The translations under genes were made by a program, and so were the position numbers. Positions 42,040 through 52,031 of a stretch of 64,000 nt of DNA are shown in pieces (position 1 is the first letter of the stretch; each line of letters opens with the position of its first letter). The stretch lies in contig NZ_CP026995.1 in assembly GCF_013407185.1 (NCBI RefSeq), positions 496,841-560,840 on the forward strand. Direction: 5' to 3'. Source of the DNA: Nitrosopumilus ureiphilus. Lineage in GTDB: Archaea > Thermoproteota > Nitrososphaeria > Nitrososphaerales > Nitrosopumilaceae. The notes beneath the pieces are model-generated. The model had not been told where the DNA came from. It ran no database searches and saw nothing but the letters and a program-made list of their open reading frames with translations.

Positions 42040-42143
42040 ATTTGTCCTAATTGTGATGGTACAAACTTTGATACGATGGCATTGATATTCTTGCAGGAAT
42101 AAAAAATGTTAAAGTTTTTACTTGAATGTCTTTATTTTGATAT

Positions 42144-42524
42144 GTGAAATTTCAATTTTCAGCAAATGATAAAGAATGGCACCAAACAATTCTCAATACT
42201 TTTGAAAATATCTTAAATATGAAAATTCAGCCTGTTTTAGTTTATGATCGAAAACATTTTTCAAACTATCTCTACAAAAATAGTACCAAACCTAATGCTG
42301 TATGGGCTGAATGTATAAAAGAATGTGGCACCATTTGGTTAAACCCTCACTTGGCAAACGAACCTAAAGTTGAAACAGTAAATACACTATATCACGAATG
42401 TTTGCACATAAAATATCCAAAAAAGAGTGAATACGAAATTAGACAACTATCTGACAAGATGGTCCCAGTATCAAAATCACTCACTTCTAAGAAAAAAAAG
42501 TTTGACATTACACATGTGCATTAA
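42144..42524 (+). CDS. Small zincin-like protein with an HExxH motif, 126 residues
   Basis: The central motif TLYHECLHIKYPKKSEYE is an HExxH (HECLH) with an acidic residue downstream, the minimal arrangement of zinc metallopeptidases. Preceding segments VWAECIKECGTIWLNPHLAN resemble the strand that lines the active site in SprT or ImmA-like zincins. There is no signal peptide, so it should act in the cytosol. Start at GTG 42144. The family could not be assigned. Confidence 0.6.
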   Translation: MKFQFSANDKEWHQTILNTFENILNMKIQPVLVYDRKHFSNYLYKNSTKPNAVWAECIKECGTIWLNPHLANEPKVETVNTLYHECLHIKYPKKSEYEIRQLSDKMVPVSKSLTSKKKKFDITHVH

Positions 42525-42576
42525 ATCCCATTACTGTATCTTATACGGTTATTTTAGAACCTATTGAGGAATCGAT

Positions 42577-43044
42577 TTAGATATTTTCTATATCAATCAA
42601 AGTAACAGGGCAAGTTACATTTTCAACAACTTTTCTTGAAACACTACCTAACGATAACAATTTTTTCATTCCTTTTAGTTTTCTTCGTTTTGACATAACT
42701 ATTAAATCTACTTTTTCTTTTTTAACAACATCTACAATCTTTTCAGCTGCATCTCCAAGCATTACTCTGGCGTCCGATGTAATCCCGTTTTCTTTACACT
42801 GTTGAGTATATTTTTCCATCTTTTTCTCCATGTCTTTTCTAATTTCCTCATTTGCTTCATCAATGTTTTTTAGGAGACTATTTCGTTCAGATGAAGATAA
42901 TGCAAATGATGGCGGATATTGTATTTCTTCTACTATATGTAAAATAATAATTTTGGATGTATCGTTTGCTGCATAAATGGCATGTTTTAATGCCTCATCT
43001 TCTGCTGCTGTTCCTGCATGGGGTACAAGAATGGTTTTGTACAT
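42577..43044 (-). CDS. Universal stress protein (UspA family)
   Basis: ATG at 43044 yields MYKTILVPHAGTAAEDEALK, the standard UspA start; the frame extends six codons further. It contains the alpha/beta core, ARVMLGDAAEKIVDVVKKEK, and the ATP-binding-type end LIVMSKRRKLKGMKKLLSLG then SVSRKVVENVTCPVTLI. Such proteins bind ATP or AMP and act in stress responses. A second UspA-like gene follows upstream on the same strand, 60 bases away. Confidence 0.88.
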   Translation of the reverse strand: MYKTILVPHAGTAAEDEALKHAIYAANDTSKIIILHIVEEIQYPPSFALSSSERNSLLKNIDEANEEIRKDMEKKMEKYTQQCKENGITSDARVMLGDAAEKIVDVVKKEKVDLIVMSKRRKLKGMKKLLSLGSVSRKVVENVTCPVTLIDIENI

Positions 43045-43104
43045 GATTATGTTGTCAATCACTTTGTAAATAAACTATCGAGTTATTTTTCAATTAGGAT
43101 TATC

Positions 43105-43548
43105 TTACGGTTTTGTAGTTAATAGATGACAATGCGACTCATGATGAATGGTGTTTATGATGTCATCATAAAGTGACATTTCTACCATGGATAGTTTGGG
43201 ATAGTCAACAATTAACAGATCAATTTTGTTATCTTTGACATAATCAATTACCCAATGTGCAATAGAATCAGTTAATGCAAATTTTGTTTTAATTTGCACT
43301 CCTTCTTTTTGAGCAATTTTTTTCCAATTCTCTAACTCTGCCTTTAATTTAGACATCTGATTTTGAGCTATTTTTTTATCAGATTTTGTTTCAAAAAAAT
43401 ATAGTTTTGGTTGAATTTTGTACATGCATTCAATGATGGTTAAATCTGAACCAATTTTTTTTGAAAGTTCTAGCCCCACATCAAATGATTTTTTTGTGTG
43501 AGTTGGAGTGATTATTGCAACTGCTATGTTTTTGAATATTTTTGACAT
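43105..43548 (-). CDS. UspA-like protein, divergent
   Basis: The protein starts MSKIFKNIAVAIITPTHTKK (ATG at 43548; the frame is open to 43575). It has the UspA core with FALTDSIAHWVIDYVKDNKI and DLLIVDYPKL but lacks the glycine-rich GxxGS nucleotide loop, which the neighbouring UspA retains in modified form. It may not bind ATP. It probably forms a unit with the adjacent UspA gene. Confidence 0.75.
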   Translation of the reverse strand: MSKIFKNIAVAIITPTHTKKSFDVGLELSKKIGSDLTIIECMYKIQPKLYFFETKSDKKIAQNQMSKLKAELENWKKIAQKEGVQIKTKFALTDSIAHWVIDYVKDNKIDLLIVDYPKLSMVEMSLYDDIINTIHHESHCHLLTTKP

Positions 43549-43614
43549 TATTCCTTGGTAAGCAGTTTCCACCATTCCAATATTTAATTATCTAATTTTA
43601 TTAGTTGTAAAGTA

Positions 43615-43785
43615 CTAGTCTAATTCATCTAAATACTCTTCTTCACTTTCTGATTGGTTTGCTGTGATTTGTTCAAAACTGATTCCCTTACACTGTGGGC
43701 ATTCTGTAATGATTGTCACTCCTGCCTTTTTAGAAAACACATTTCCACAAGACTTGCAAATCCTTAATTCATCTAATGTTGTCAT
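43615..43785 (-). CDS. Zinc-ribbon protein with an acidic tail, 56 residues
   Basis: The ATG frame at 43785 encodes MTTLDELRICKSCGNVFSKK, then TECPQCKGISFEQI and an acidic end SESEEEYLDELD. CxxC-x(15)-CxxC gives one complete zinc ribbon. The acidic tail could contact a polymerase or other basic partner. It lies just upstream of the UspA pair on the same strand. Confidence 0.65.
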   Translation of the reverse strand: MTTLDELRICKSCGNVFSKKAGVTIITECPQCKGISFEQITANQSESEEEYLDELD

Positions 43786-43980
43786 ATGAAGATTTACGTA
43801 TACTGCTTATTTTACATATTGCCCAAATCCACACTTGAAAATTCATTTCTGAAATTAACCAAAGTTAATCATTTCAATTTAAAAATCAGAATCCACTAAT
43901 TCTTTGAGGAACATTAGGCGTGTTGGTCTTCTCATTTTTGAAAATCACTATCTCTAATAATATACTTGGAAATCAATCAC

Positions 43981-45180
43981 ATGTCAATGTTTTTCAGACT
44001 GCTTTTCCTTAGTATTACAATAGTTGTGATGTTTGCAGTTGTTCCTGCTGCTGTGTATGCTGAAACGTGGAAAGTGCAAATTCCTGCAGGTTCTTCTGTG
44101 CCTGAATCCCCCGTACATTTTACCCCATCTGAAATTTCAGTAAGATTTGGAGACAGAGTTGAATGGGGAAATGCAGATTCTGTAGCACATACTGTGACTT
44201 CAGGAACATTAGAGTCGGGAATTACCCCCATCTTTGATAGTGGACATATGGGTCCAGGAAGTAGATTTTCAGTTCTCTTTAGTGAAAAAGATGCAGGAGA
44301 AATTAAATATTTTTGTACAATTCATCCGTGGATGATTGGAATTGTAAATGTAGTTAATCTTGCTGCAGATTATCAAGTATTTCATAATGTGGGCTCTGAA
44401 TTTTCAGAGTCTCCTGTAGATTTAGTGTACAAGGTTCAAAGAAATTTGGTAGAAGTTAATGTGGATCCCATAAGAAATAGCATCACGTTTAGTTTTGTAG
44501 GAAAAATAGATAATGACAAATTTGTAGTCTATTTACCAGAGGAACTAATCAAAAACCCTCAATCTGTATTTGTAGATGATAAACAGATCACAAATTATGA
44601 ATTAACAAAGACAGATGGAATCACTATCCTCACCGTAGTGTTACGTGGAACTGCTGAGCAGGTCAAAGTTGTTGGTGTTGAAGTTATTGGAACGTCTGAT
44701 CCAAAAAAACATGTTTTGATAAATCAAATGTTTGGAGTGACCGACAAAAAGTTCTATGAGAGTGGTGATGAAATAGTGATTTCAGGTGAAATAAAAAATC
44801 CTGTCCAATTATACGAATTAATTTTGGACGTAATTGCTCCACAAGGTCATACCGTTTATCATAAAGTGATACCCCTTGTGGATTCTACAAAATTTTCTGA
44901 AAAGGTGCCTACAAGTGGTTTATTTCGAGACTTTGGCAAATACATGGTGAAAATTACTGGTCCTAGTGCAAAGAGCCTGTTTTTACCATTTGACTTTGGA
45001 ATTGCTCCAAAAGAATTCAACTCTCCACTAAAACAGATGAGAACCGGTACTGAACCTGGTGATGTAGTGTGCAACGAAGGATTGGAAATATTCATGAAAA
45101 ATTCTAATGGACAAGCAGTCTGTTTAACCGAATCCACTGCAACTATTTTGATGCAGCGCGGTTGGGCTGACTACTTTTAG
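43981..45180 (+). CDS. Secreted blue-copper (plastocyanin-like) protein with C-terminal external domain
   Basis: ATG at 43981 gives a signal peptide (MSMFFRLLFLSITIVVMFAV, cleavage near VYAE). The cupredoxin domain (to about residue 120) has His in DSVAHTVTSG and the Cys-His-Met loop KYFCTIHPWMIG, so all type 1 copper ligands are present. The remaining 270 residues are beta-rich external domains (DKKFYESGDEIVISGEIKNP) ending with a Cys-containing segment (DVVCNEG...GQAVCLTEST). Thaumarchaea use many such proteins in electron transfer around ammonia oxidation. The specific partner is unknown. Confidence 0.88.
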   Translation: MSMFFRLLFLSITIVVMFAVVPAAVYAETWKVQIPAGSSVPESPVHFTPSEISVRFGDRVEWGNADSVAHTVTSGTLESGITPIFDSGHMGPGSRFSVLFSEKDAGEIKYFCTIHPWMIGIVNVVNLAADYQVFHNVGSEFSESPVDLVYKVQRNLVEVNVDPIRNSITFSFVGKIDNDKFVVYLPEELIKNPQSVFVDDKQITNYELTKTDGITILTVVLRGTAEQVKVVGVEVIGTSDPKKHVLINQMFGVTDKKFYESGDEIVISGEIKNPVQLYELILDVIAPQGHTVYHKVIPLVDSTKFSEKVPTSGLFRDFGKYMVKITGPSAKSLFLPFDFGIAPKEFNSPLKQMRTGTEPGDVVCNEGLEIFMKNSNGQAVCLTESTATILMQRGWADYF

Positions 45181-45183
45181 TTC

Positions 45184-46494
45184 TTATTCTTCTAACTTCT
45201 CTATTATTTGAGAAAAATTCCAAGGACCGCACTGAGCATCTAGGTTTTCGCTCTCAAATAGTCCTGTTTTGTTTAGATGATTGATGATGTGTGATGCAAA
45301 TGGCAATGCACCAGTGGCTCCAGGTGAATTGTAATTTAGAATATGAAATGATGCATCATCATCAATTAAAATCACATCTGGAACAAACTTTCCATCATCA
45401 TCAATTACTGATGATCTAATTCCTGCAGTGCCTCTCTCAGTAATTTTGTCTGCATCAATTTTTGGTAGAAACCTTTTCACTCGGTCAATCATTGCAGATT
45501 TTGACATTGATGATTGTATCTCATTCATTGCAAGTTCTTGGAATTGTTTGTCAAAAATTGCTTTTCTTGCACCAGAACCTAGCATTTCTAACATCTTTGG
45601 GATAAACTCCTTGATGTTTTCTGTTTTGTTGTATCCATATGGACTAAACACTGGAACTGCGTTAGGGCCTATCTCGCAGCTACCATCAACTCTGATGATC
45701 CAGTGAGGATCCAAAAATGGATAGTCTGGAAATTCTGGAACAGAGTATACACTTGTTTTAGTCAAGCCATGATATTCTTTTGGAGCTCTCCAATACTCTC
45801 CTCTAAAATGTACATCTGTAAATTTTTCTGCAACGCCGGCATTATGTGCAATGTTTATTGCCTCTCCACCTGCAGCATTAATTAGGAATTTTGCAAATAT
45901 CTTATGTTCATCATTTAATGTAATTGTCCACTTGTCATTTTCTTTTTTTATTTTAGTTACCTTTGTATCTAAAATGAATTTTGTACCACTTGATTCACTG
46001 TCTTTCATAACTGAATTGGTGAATATTGAATAATCTGCAGATCCGTCCTTGTAAACATAAAGTGCAGATTCACATTTTATTTCGGGTTCTATTTTTTTTA
46101 ACTCTGCACTGTCCATTAGTTTGATATCTTTGTCTTCTAACCCGTTTTGTTTACCCCACTTTAGATATTTTTCAAGAACTGATGTGCCTTTTTTATCTAA
46201 AGCAACTTCAATTACTCCATCTTTTTTGAAAGGCAAATTTTTTAATTTGGAATATTCTTCCCACATCTCATATCCATGAAATGCAGCTTTTGCAAAAAAT
46301 TTCTTCTTTTCAGGATTGTACAAGTATGGTGCGTGAACTTTACCTGTGTTTCTACCACTTGTATGAAATGCAACGTTATGTGCTTGCTCAATTACAGCAA
46401 TTTTTTTTGATTTGTTAAGCTGTGATAGAAAATACGATATGGATGTTCCAAGAATACCCCCTCCAATAATTACTACATCAAAATTATGTACCAT
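45184..46494 (-). CDS. FAD-dependent oxidoreductase (DAO family, L-2-hydroxyglutarate oxidase-like)
   Basis: ATG at 46494 starts MVHNFDVVIIGGGILGTSIS, a Rossmann FAD motif. The HTSGRNTGKVHAPYLYNPEK block matches the TSGRNSGxxHAG segment of L-2-hydroxyglutarate/glycerol-3-phosphate-type oxidases. A second FAD-contact region (FLINAAGGEAINIAHNAGVA) and a C-terminal ILNYNSPGATGALPFASHII are present. Substrate could be L-2-hydroxyglutarate, malate or a related hydroxyacid, with electrons passed to quinone; this is an inference. The gene converges on the blue-copper protein with 3 bases between stops. Confidence 0.8.
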   Translation of the reverse strand: MVHNFDVVIIGGGILGTSISYFLSQLNKSKKIAVIEQAHNVAFHTSGRNTGKVHAPYLYNPEKKKFFAKAAFHGYEMWEEYSKLKNLPFKKDGVIEVALDKKGTSVLEKYLKWGKQNGLEDKDIKLMDSAELKKIEPEIKCESALYVYKDGSADYSIFTNSVMKDSESSGTKFILDTKVTKIKKENDKWTITLNDEHKIFAKFLINAAGGEAINIAHNAGVAEKFTDVHFRGEYWRAPKEYHGLTKTSVYSVPEFPDYPFLDPHWIIRVDGSCEIGPNAVPVFSPYGYNKTENIKEFIPKMLEMLGSGARKAIFDKQFQELAMNEIQSSMSKSAMIDRVKRFLPKIDADKITERGTAGIRSSVIDDDGKFVPDVILIDDDASFHILNYNSPGATGALPFASHIINHLNKTGLFESENLDAQCGPWNFSQIIEKLEE

Positions 46495-46581
46495 TGACCT
46501 CATCCTAGTTACGTCTTTGTCAATATTAAATCAAATCTTTGAGAATTAAGATTAATATTCAATAAAATTTCAATTCAAGTC

Positions 46582-46863
46582 GTGTTACCTGATAGATGCT
46601 CAGTAATGGAAGAAGGAAAACAGTGCGTCAATACTCCAGAATTTATTGTGTCTATTGTTGCAGATCAAGATGAATACATGTTTGGTGTGACATGCCAAAA
46701 GCACAAACAAATAGTCTCAGGTAAAATTGGATTACTTCAAAATGAAGGAAAAATACGTGATGGCAAAATTATCTTTTCGCCTGTTAAAGCAGTTGGAACC
46801 GATTGTATTCATGGCGATTCCAACGATTTTGTTCAAATTGACATGAAATCTTCTAAAAATTGA
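46582..46863 (+). CDS. Hypothetical protein with conserved Cys/His, 93 residues
   Basis: Starting at GTG, the protein reads MLPDRCSVMEEGKQCVNTPE, later GVTCQKHKQIVSG and GTDCIHGDS. The arrangement C-x(8)-C...C-x(2)-H suggests a treble-clef-like zinc site. No membrane segment. It is followed 23 bases later by another hypothetical gene on the same strand. Function unknown. Confidence 0.6.
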   Translation: MLPDRCSVMEEGKQCVNTPEFIVSIVADQDEYMFGVTCQKHKQIVSGKIGLLQNEGKIRDGKIIFSPVKAVGTDCIHGDSNDFVQIDMKSSKN

Positions 46864-46886
46864 AATAATTTTGTTTTGAATAGTTT

Positions 46887-47264
46887 ATGATGCTTTTTGA
46901 ATTATTGTCTGATATAGTTGCAAATGATGATGTTTTGCTTATTGTAAAAAACAATGGCGCCACAAGTGAAACTAGGAGTAATTCTCTTAGTATCAGGCAA
47001 AAAGAAAAGTGGATTACTATTGGAAATAATGATGGGCCTGCACACATGCATGTGAATTCTGAAATAATAAAATCTGCAGAATTTATTCAAGAAGCAGAGT
47101 CTGAACGAACTAGTTTTAGTGTACAGTTCTTTGATGAACATGGGGAGCGCGTTTTGGCTGCATTTTTTACAAAAATGTATGATGACTCTAAAAAACTAAT
47201 TCCTGCAAGAAAAAATGCATATGATGCTTTAAACCAAAAATTTTCCTCTAAAATCAAATTTTAA
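46887..47264 (+). CDS. Hypothetical protein, heme-utilisation (ChuX/HemS)-like in pattern
   Basis: The 125-residue protein has an alpha/beta pattern with WITIGNNDGPAHMHVNSEII and SFSVQFFDEHGERVLAAFFT. The HMH pair and the ExGxRVLAAFF block recall ChuX/HutX heme-carrier proteins, although the resemblance is partial and by eye. Paralogous thaumarchaeal proteins of this kind are uncharacterised. It follows the Cys/His protein and ends at a hairpin terminator shared with the opposite strand. Confidence 0.55.
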   Translation: MMLFELLSDIVANDDVLLIVKNNGATSETRSNSLSIRQKEKWITIGNNDGPAHMHVNSEIIKSAEFIQEAESERTSFSVQFFDEHGERVLAAFFTKMYDDSKKLIPARKNAYDALNQKFSSKIKF

Positions 47265-47270
47265 AAAAAA

Positions 47271-47291
47271 CCTTGTCTGAAAAAGACAAGG
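47271..47291. terminator. Hairpin terminator between converging genes
   Basis: CCTTGTCT-GAAAA-AGACAAGG is a perfect 8-bp stem. On the minus strand it is followed by eight T residues, on the plus strand by an A/T-rich run, so it mainly terminates the minus-strand transcript and may protect the plus-strand 3' end. Confidence 0.6.
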
Positions 47292-47301
47292 AGAAAAAAT
47301 A

Positions 47302-47388
47302 CTAATCTAATTCTTTTTTCTTCTTTTCTTTCTCAGATTGTAATTTAGCTAATTCTAATTCTTCATTAGTATGTTTGAATTTTTTCAA
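47302..47388 (-). CDS. 28-residue lysine/glutamate-rich peptide
   Basis: A TTG start encodes MKKFKHTNEELELAKLQSEK and a KEKKKKELD end, a single charged helix. It has a TATA-like TATAAAAT just upstream and a strong hairpin terminator just downstream, which is why it is listed. It could also be only a small non-coding RNA transcript. Confidence 0.4.
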   Translation of the reverse strand: MKKFKHTNEELELAKLQSEKEKKKKELD

Positions 47389-47457
47389 TCTAATTTTATA
47401 CTACGATTTCAATATAAAAACCGCACATTGTTTTAGATGATCACTCAAGCGTAAAAC

Positions 47458-48426
47458 TCAGTATCCTACCGAATAGATCGGCTTTTTTCCATTCATACCT
47501 AGATTCAAATTTTTTACTGTAATTTCTGCCATCTTGGCCCTTGTCTCTTTAGTTGAACTGCCTATGTGTGGTGCAAGTACGACATTTTGCAATTTTGTTA
47601 ATGGATTTTTTGTACTGATTGGCTCTTCCTCAAACACATCTAACCCTGCACCTGCAATGATATTTTTCTTGAGAGCTACTACAAGCTCTTTTTCATTTAC
47701 TATCCTTCCTCTTGCAGTATTGATTAAAAATGCAGATTTTTTCATTTTTCTAAAAACTTTGATGTCAAACAAATGATCTGTCTCTTTGGTGTGTGGAACA
47801 TGAATTGAAATGATGTCACTTTGTGCAACTAGTTTTTCAAATGAGACAAATTTTGCACCCAATGTCTTTTCTTTACTCTTTGAGATGCGATTTCTATTGT
47901 GATATACAATATTCATATCAAACGCTTTTGCTCTTTTTGCAAGTGTTCTGCCAATTCTTCCTAGACCTAAAATGCCCAGAGTCTTTCCTTGCAGATCCAC
48001 TCCTACATAATCGTGTGCTCCATAGATTACTTTCCATTTGCCTTCTCGAATAATTCTGTCACCTTCAGAAACTCTTCTTAATACATCAAGTAATAATGTG
48101 AATGCCAAATCTGCAGTTGCATCAGTGAGTACTTCTGGGGTATACCCAACACGAATTTTCTTTTTCTTGGCATAATTGACATCAATATGATCAAAACCTA
48201 CGCTGAAGGTGCTAATCACTTTTAGATTCTTTGCCAAATCGATAGTCTCTTTATTGATTTTGTCATACGGAAAGCAGATGATGCCATCTACCTCTCTTAT
48301 TTTTGATCGAAGCTTTGTTTGAGGAATTGGAATTTTTCCTGAATGAACTTCTATCTGGTATCTTTTTTTTAATTCTTTTAATGCAAAGTCATGTAGTGTT
48401 CTTGTAAGAAAGACTTTATTTTTCAT
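47458..48426 (-). CDS. D-2-hydroxyacid dehydrogenase (glyoxylate/hydroxypyruvate reductase-like)
   Basis: The 322-residue protein has the NAD(P)-binding Rossmann motif GKTLGILGLGRIGRTLAKRA, the catalytic Arg in NTARGRIVNEKELV, the Glu in LDVFEEEP and the His in LAPHIGSSTKETR. This family reduces glyoxylate, hydroxypyruvate or similar D-2-ketoacids, and also includes SerA-type 3-phosphoglycerate dehydrogenases; no ACT or other C-terminal domain is present, which favours the reductase type. It is monocistronic. Confidence 0.88.
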   Translation of the reverse strand: MKNKVFLTRTLHDFALKELKKRYQIEVHSGKIPIPQTKLRSKIREVDGIICFPYDKINKETIDLAKNLKVISTFSVGFDHIDVNYAKKKKIRVGYTPEVLTDATADLAFTLLLDVLRRVSEGDRIIREGKWKVIYGAHDYVGVDLQGKTLGILGLGRIGRTLAKRAKAFDMNIVYHNRNRISKSKEKTLGAKFVSFEKLVAQSDIISIHVPHTKETDHLFDIKVFRKMKKSAFLINTARGRIVNEKELVVALKKNIIAGAGLDVFEEEPISTKNPLTKLQNVVLAPHIGSSTKETRAKMAEITVKNLNLGMNGKKPIYSVGY

Positions 48427-48478
48427 CAGTCTTGAGATTCATCTCAAACCATTTATACGATTTCTTTCTAAATCACGT

Positions 48479-48628
48479 ATGTCTTCTAAAGCCGAAGAAG
48501 AAGAGGAAGATTTTGCCATTTGTGTAGAGTGTGGCAATTCTATTGACAAATGTGGATGCGTCTGCCCTTATTGTGGGGAACGCGATAAATGTGAATGTGC
48601 ATTGTTTGATGCAGCTACTGGAGGTTGA
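48479..48628 (+). CDS. Cys-rich zinc-ribbon protein, 49 residues
   Basis: ATG at 48479 encodes MSSKAEEEEEDFAICVECGN, then CGCVCPYCGERDKCECALFD. Eight Cys in a CxxC/CxCxxCxxC pattern plus an acidic N-terminus make a convincing two-zinc ribbon. It lies 49 bases before the oxoacid:ferredoxin oxidoreductase genes and has a TATA-like TTTATAC upstream, so it may share their transcript. Confidence 0.65.
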   Translation: MSSKAEEEEEDFAICVECGNSIDKCGCVCPYCGERDKCECALFDAATGG

Positions 48629-48677
48629 TCATTTTGATAATACAGAATATTATACTTCAACAAAGAGGTAATTTACT

Positions 48678-50588
48678 GTGAGCACAGCTGATTTTACTTG
48701 GTTAATAGGCGGTCCACAGGGTAGTGGTGTGGAGTCTGGAGCAAATATTTTCTCCAAAGTATGCGCCGAGATGGGATACCAGATATTTGGAAAGCGAGAA
48801 TTTTACTCTAACATCAAAGGTGAACACAGTTACTTTACAGTAAGAATTTGTAATGAGAAAATTAATTCAAACGTCAATGACGTGACTCTGATGGTATCAT
48901 TTGATGCAGAAACTATCTTCCGTCATTATGATGAAGTAATTTCTGGTGGTGGAATAATTTATGATTCTGATTTAGAAAAATCAAAAACAGATGATGTTCA
49001 CACACTTGATGGACCATTCAAAGAAAGATTGCACAAAGAATTAGAATCAAAAAATAAGCCATTTACAATTGCAGGAGTTTTAGAGATTGCAAAAGAAAAA
49101 GGAGTTTCACTGTATCCTGTGTCTTTCAAATCAATTCTTGCTACACTTGCAGAAGAAACGGAAAATCCTAGACTGAAAGGACTAGTTAGAATGTTTAATG
49201 TTATTGGTGTTGCATTATCTTTGGGACTGATAAAGATGCCTCCTGATTCATTGAAAAAAACTATTGGAGATATTTTTGCAAAAAAGCCAGAGATTGCAAA
49301 AATTAATCAAGATACTGCAAACTATTCATACAATTATGCCTCTGCAAAGTTTGAATCTTTTAATCATTTACTGATTGGTACTGAAAAAGAACCTGACACA
49401 ATTTTAGTTCAAGGTTTTCAAGGAACTGCACTAGGTAAGATGGCCTGTGGTTGTAGAATGCAACCTTACTATCCAATTACACCAGCTTCTGATGAATCAG
49501 TATTTCTTGAATCAAATGAAATAGTTCAAGTAAATGGTGACAGACCTGGCTCCACTGCAGTCATTCAATGCGAAGATGAAATCTGCGCAATGGGAATGAC
49601 TATTGGTGCAGCATTAACTGGAACACGTTCTTCAACATGTACTTCAGGTCCAGGATTTGCATTGATGACTGAAATGCTAGGGTGGGCTGGAATGAATGAG
49701 GTGCCAATTGTAATTACAAACTATCAGAGAAGCGGTCCTTCAACTGGACTTCCAACAAGACATGGTCAAGACGATTTACTCTTTGCAATTTATGCTGGAC
49801 ATGGAGACTTTCCAAAGATTGTTTATGCATCAGGTGACATTGAGGAGAGCTTTTACGATACTGGTAATGTCTTTAATTATGCAGACATTTTCCAAGTTCC
49901 AGTAATTCACATGATGGATAAATTCCATGCAAGTTCTGTAATTACTTGTAAAAGATTTGATCCTCAAAAAATCACAATTAATCGCGGTAAACTATTAGAA
50001 AAAGTAGAAGATGGCTATAGAAGATTTGCATTTACAGATGATGGGGTATCTCCTCGTTCTAGATTGGGAATGGATAATGGCATATTTTGGAATACTGGTG
50101 ATGAATCAGATGAATTTGGTCACATCGCTGAAGACCCAGTTTTACGTGTAAAAATGATGGACAAAAGAATGTCAAGACTTGATTTAATTCTAAAAGATAT
50201 TCCTGAATCCCAACAAGCAGTATCTTTCGGGGTTGAAGCGCATACTGTCATTTCATGGGGTTCTGCCAAAGGTCCAATTCTTGATGCAATTGATATGCTC
50301 AAAAAAGAAGGAATCTCAATTGGATATGTTCAACTAAAACTAATGCATCCATTTCCAGCAGACTATATTACATCATTACTCAAAGATGCCAAGACAATTA
50401 TTGACATTGAAGCTAATCAGTCAGGGCAACTAGGAAAAATATTCAAACAAAATGTCAGTCGCGATATTGATTACTTCATCTTAAAATACTCTGGCAGGGC
50501 TATGACTAGTACTGAAGTTTATGATTCACTTAAAAAAATTGTTGAAAACAAAGCTGACAAACGTGAGGTGTTGATGCATGGCGCTTAA
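48678..50588 (+). CDS. korA: 2-oxoacid:ferredoxin oxidoreductase, fused gamma-alpha subunit
   Basis: The enzyme oxidatively decarboxylates a 2-oxoacid to its acyl-CoA, or runs in reverse in carbon fixation, using ferredoxin. The 636-residue chain starts at GTG and fuses the gamma domain (residues 1-190, [20 protein letters not shown]) to the alpha domain ([16 protein letters not shown], then [20 protein letters not shown] and [20 protein letters not shown]). The YPITPxxE and RxGPSTGxPT motifs are those of 2-oxoglutarate/2-oxoisovalerate-type enzymes. Substrate specificity cannot be fixed from this. It overlaps the beta subunit by 11 bases. Confidence 0.92.
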   Translation: MSTADFTWLIGGPQGSGVESGANIFSKVCAEMGYQIFGKREFYSNIKGEHSYFTVRICNEKINSNVNDVTLMVSFDAETIFRHYDEVISGGGIIYDSDLEKSKTDDVHTLDGPFKERLHKELESKNKPFTIAGVLEIAKEKGVSLYPVSFKSILATLAEETENPRLKGLVRMFNVIGVALSLGLIKMPPDSLKKTIGDIFAKKPEIAKINQDTANYSYNYASAKFESFNHLLIGTEKEPDTILVQGFQGTALGKMACGCRMQPYYPITPASDESVFLESNEIVQVNGDRPGSTAVIQCEDEICAMGMTIGAALTGTRSSTCTSGPGFALMTEMLGWAGMNEVPIVITNYQRSGPSTGLPTRHGQDDLLFAIYAGHGDFPKIVYASGDIEESFYDTGNVFNYADIFQVPVIHMMDKFHASSVITCKRFDPQKITINRGKLLEKVEDGYRRFAFTDDGVSPRSRLGMDNGIFWNTGDESDEFGHIAEDPVLRVKMMDKRMSRLDLILKDIPESQQAVSFGVEAHTVISWGSAKGPILDAIDMLKKEGISIGYVQLKLMHPFPADYITSLLKDAKTIIDIEANQSGQLGKIFKQNVSRDIDYFILKYSGRAMTSTEVYDSLKKIVENKADKREVLMHGA

Positions 50589-51540
50589 ACTTGCAGATTA
50601 TAAGACAGATGTACACAATGATTGGTGTCCTGGATGTGGGGACTTTGGAATTGTCAATGCCATACAAATGGCTTTAGCTGAGATGGGAGTACAACGAGAC
50701 AAGACAACAATCTTTTCAGGAATTGGTTGTTCTGGTAAAACATCGCACTTCATCAACACTTATGGTGTTCATACATTACATGGACGTGTTTTGACATTTG
50801 CACAAGGTGCAAAGATTGCAAATCCTGAGATGACAGTAATTGCTGCTGGTGGCGATGGTGATGGTTTAGGAATTGGTGCAGGTCACTTTGTTGCAGCTGG
50901 AAGACGTAATGTAGATATGACTTACATTATTTTTGATAATGGTGTTTATGGATTAACAAAGGGACAAGCATCCCCTACACTAAAACTAGGAGAGAAGACA
51001 AAGTCATTGCCTTCTCCAAATACAAATTTCAATGTTAACCCAATAGGTCTTGCAGTTGCAAGTGGTTTTACTTTTGTCGCACGTGGATATTCATATGATG
51101 TTAAACACCTCAAAGATTTGATTATTCAAGCAGTAAAACACAAAGGCCTGTCATTTTTGGATGTGCTGCAACCCTGTCCTACTTACAATGATATCAATAC
51201 AAGAGATTGGTATGCAGGATCTGATTTAGTAGATGAGGCACAAAAAAGACATTCGAGAATTTACAAACTCGAAGAACAGGGATATGATCCAGTTGTCCAT
51301 TATGATTCAATACCAGAGGTAAATGAAAAACTATCTCAATCCCTCATTAAATCACTAGAGTGGGATACCAAGATACCTACTGGAGTCTTTTACAAAAATG
51401 AACTAATCTCACCTTACACCCAAAGACTACAAGACAAGATTCCGAATTATTACGAAAATCCACCTGCAAAACAAAACATCTCCCAAAATGGCAAACCAAT
51501 TACTGATATTTCTGCAATATTGGATTCACTTCAAGTATAA
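50578..51540 (+). CDS. korB: 2-oxoacid:ferredoxin oxidoreductase, beta subunit
   Basis: The 320-residue beta subunit binds ThDP and one [4Fe-4S] cluster. Cluster ligands are seen in [16 protein letters not shown], and in [20 protein letters not shown] and the later LQPCPTYND. The ThDP/Mg motif is [20 protein letters not shown], with [18 protein letters not shown]. It is complete and the natural partner of the gamma-alpha chain. No separate delta (ferredoxin) subunit gene is adjacent. Confidence 0.94.
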   Translation: MALKLADYKTDVHNDWCPGCGDFGIVNAIQMALAEMGVQRDKTTIFSGIGCSGKTSHFINTYGVHTLHGRVLTFAQGAKIANPEMTVIAAGGDGDGLGIGAGHFVAAGRRNVDMTYIIFDNGVYGLTKGQASPTLKLGEKTKSLPSPNTNFNVNPIGLAVASGFTFVARGYSYDVKHLKDLIIQAVKHKGLSFLDVLQPCPTYNDINTRDWYAGSDLVDEAQKRHSRIYKLEEQGYDPVVHYDSIPEVNEKLSQSLIKSLEWDTKIPTGVFYKNELISPYTQRLQDKIPNYYENPPAKQNISQNGKPITDISAILDSLQV

Positions 51541-51590
51541 TTTCTGCTTCAAACCTAACAAGTTATAGGCAAGTTTCGTAGTAGTGTATT

Positions 51591-52031
51591 TTGCATTTGA
51601 ATATTTACGAGGCAAACAAAATATTTCGAAAATCAATAATCAAGGGATTCTTTGAACCCCAATTGGTAAATCTTGACTTTAAAAAATCTGCAATAAAGCA
51701 TCCTTCAATTAATGATGACGGTCTTATGCAGTCTGATCTACTTCATGTCTTCTTTGATGTGGATACAGGATGTGATTACCCTGATGGGGATGAATGGTTT
51801 ATTGTGGAATTGTTATTCCCACATGATGTGAAACTTCCTGACAATTTGAAAGGTACTGATTATTTTACAACTCTCTCAGTTGATGAGAAAAAAACATTTT
51901 GGCATCATCGCGAACTGATTCGTTTCAAGTATGGAAAATCAAAAAAGCTTGATGATGCTTTAGAATTTCTAGAGTCAAAATACAAAGAACTTCATGAATT
52001 ACTAGAACCGTTGCAAAAAGATCTCAAGTAA
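51591..52031 (+). CDS. Conserved-type hypothetical protein, 146 residues
   Basis: Starting at TTG, the protein reads MHLNIYEANKIFRKSIIKGF and contains a block rich in Asp/Gly (VDTGCDYPDGDEWFIVELLF) and a C-terminal helix ELHELLEPLQKDL. It looks soluble and complete. It follows korB by 50 bases and overlaps the opposite-strand neighbour at its 3' end by 8 bases. No family is recognised. Confidence 0.6.
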   Translation: MHLNIYEANKIFRKSIIKGFFEPQLVNLDFKKSAIKHPSINDDGLMQSDLLHVFFDVDTGCDYPDGDEWFIVELLFPHDVKLPDNLKGTDYFTTLSVDEKKTFWHHRELIRFKYGKSKKLDDALEFLESKYKELHELLEPLQKDLK

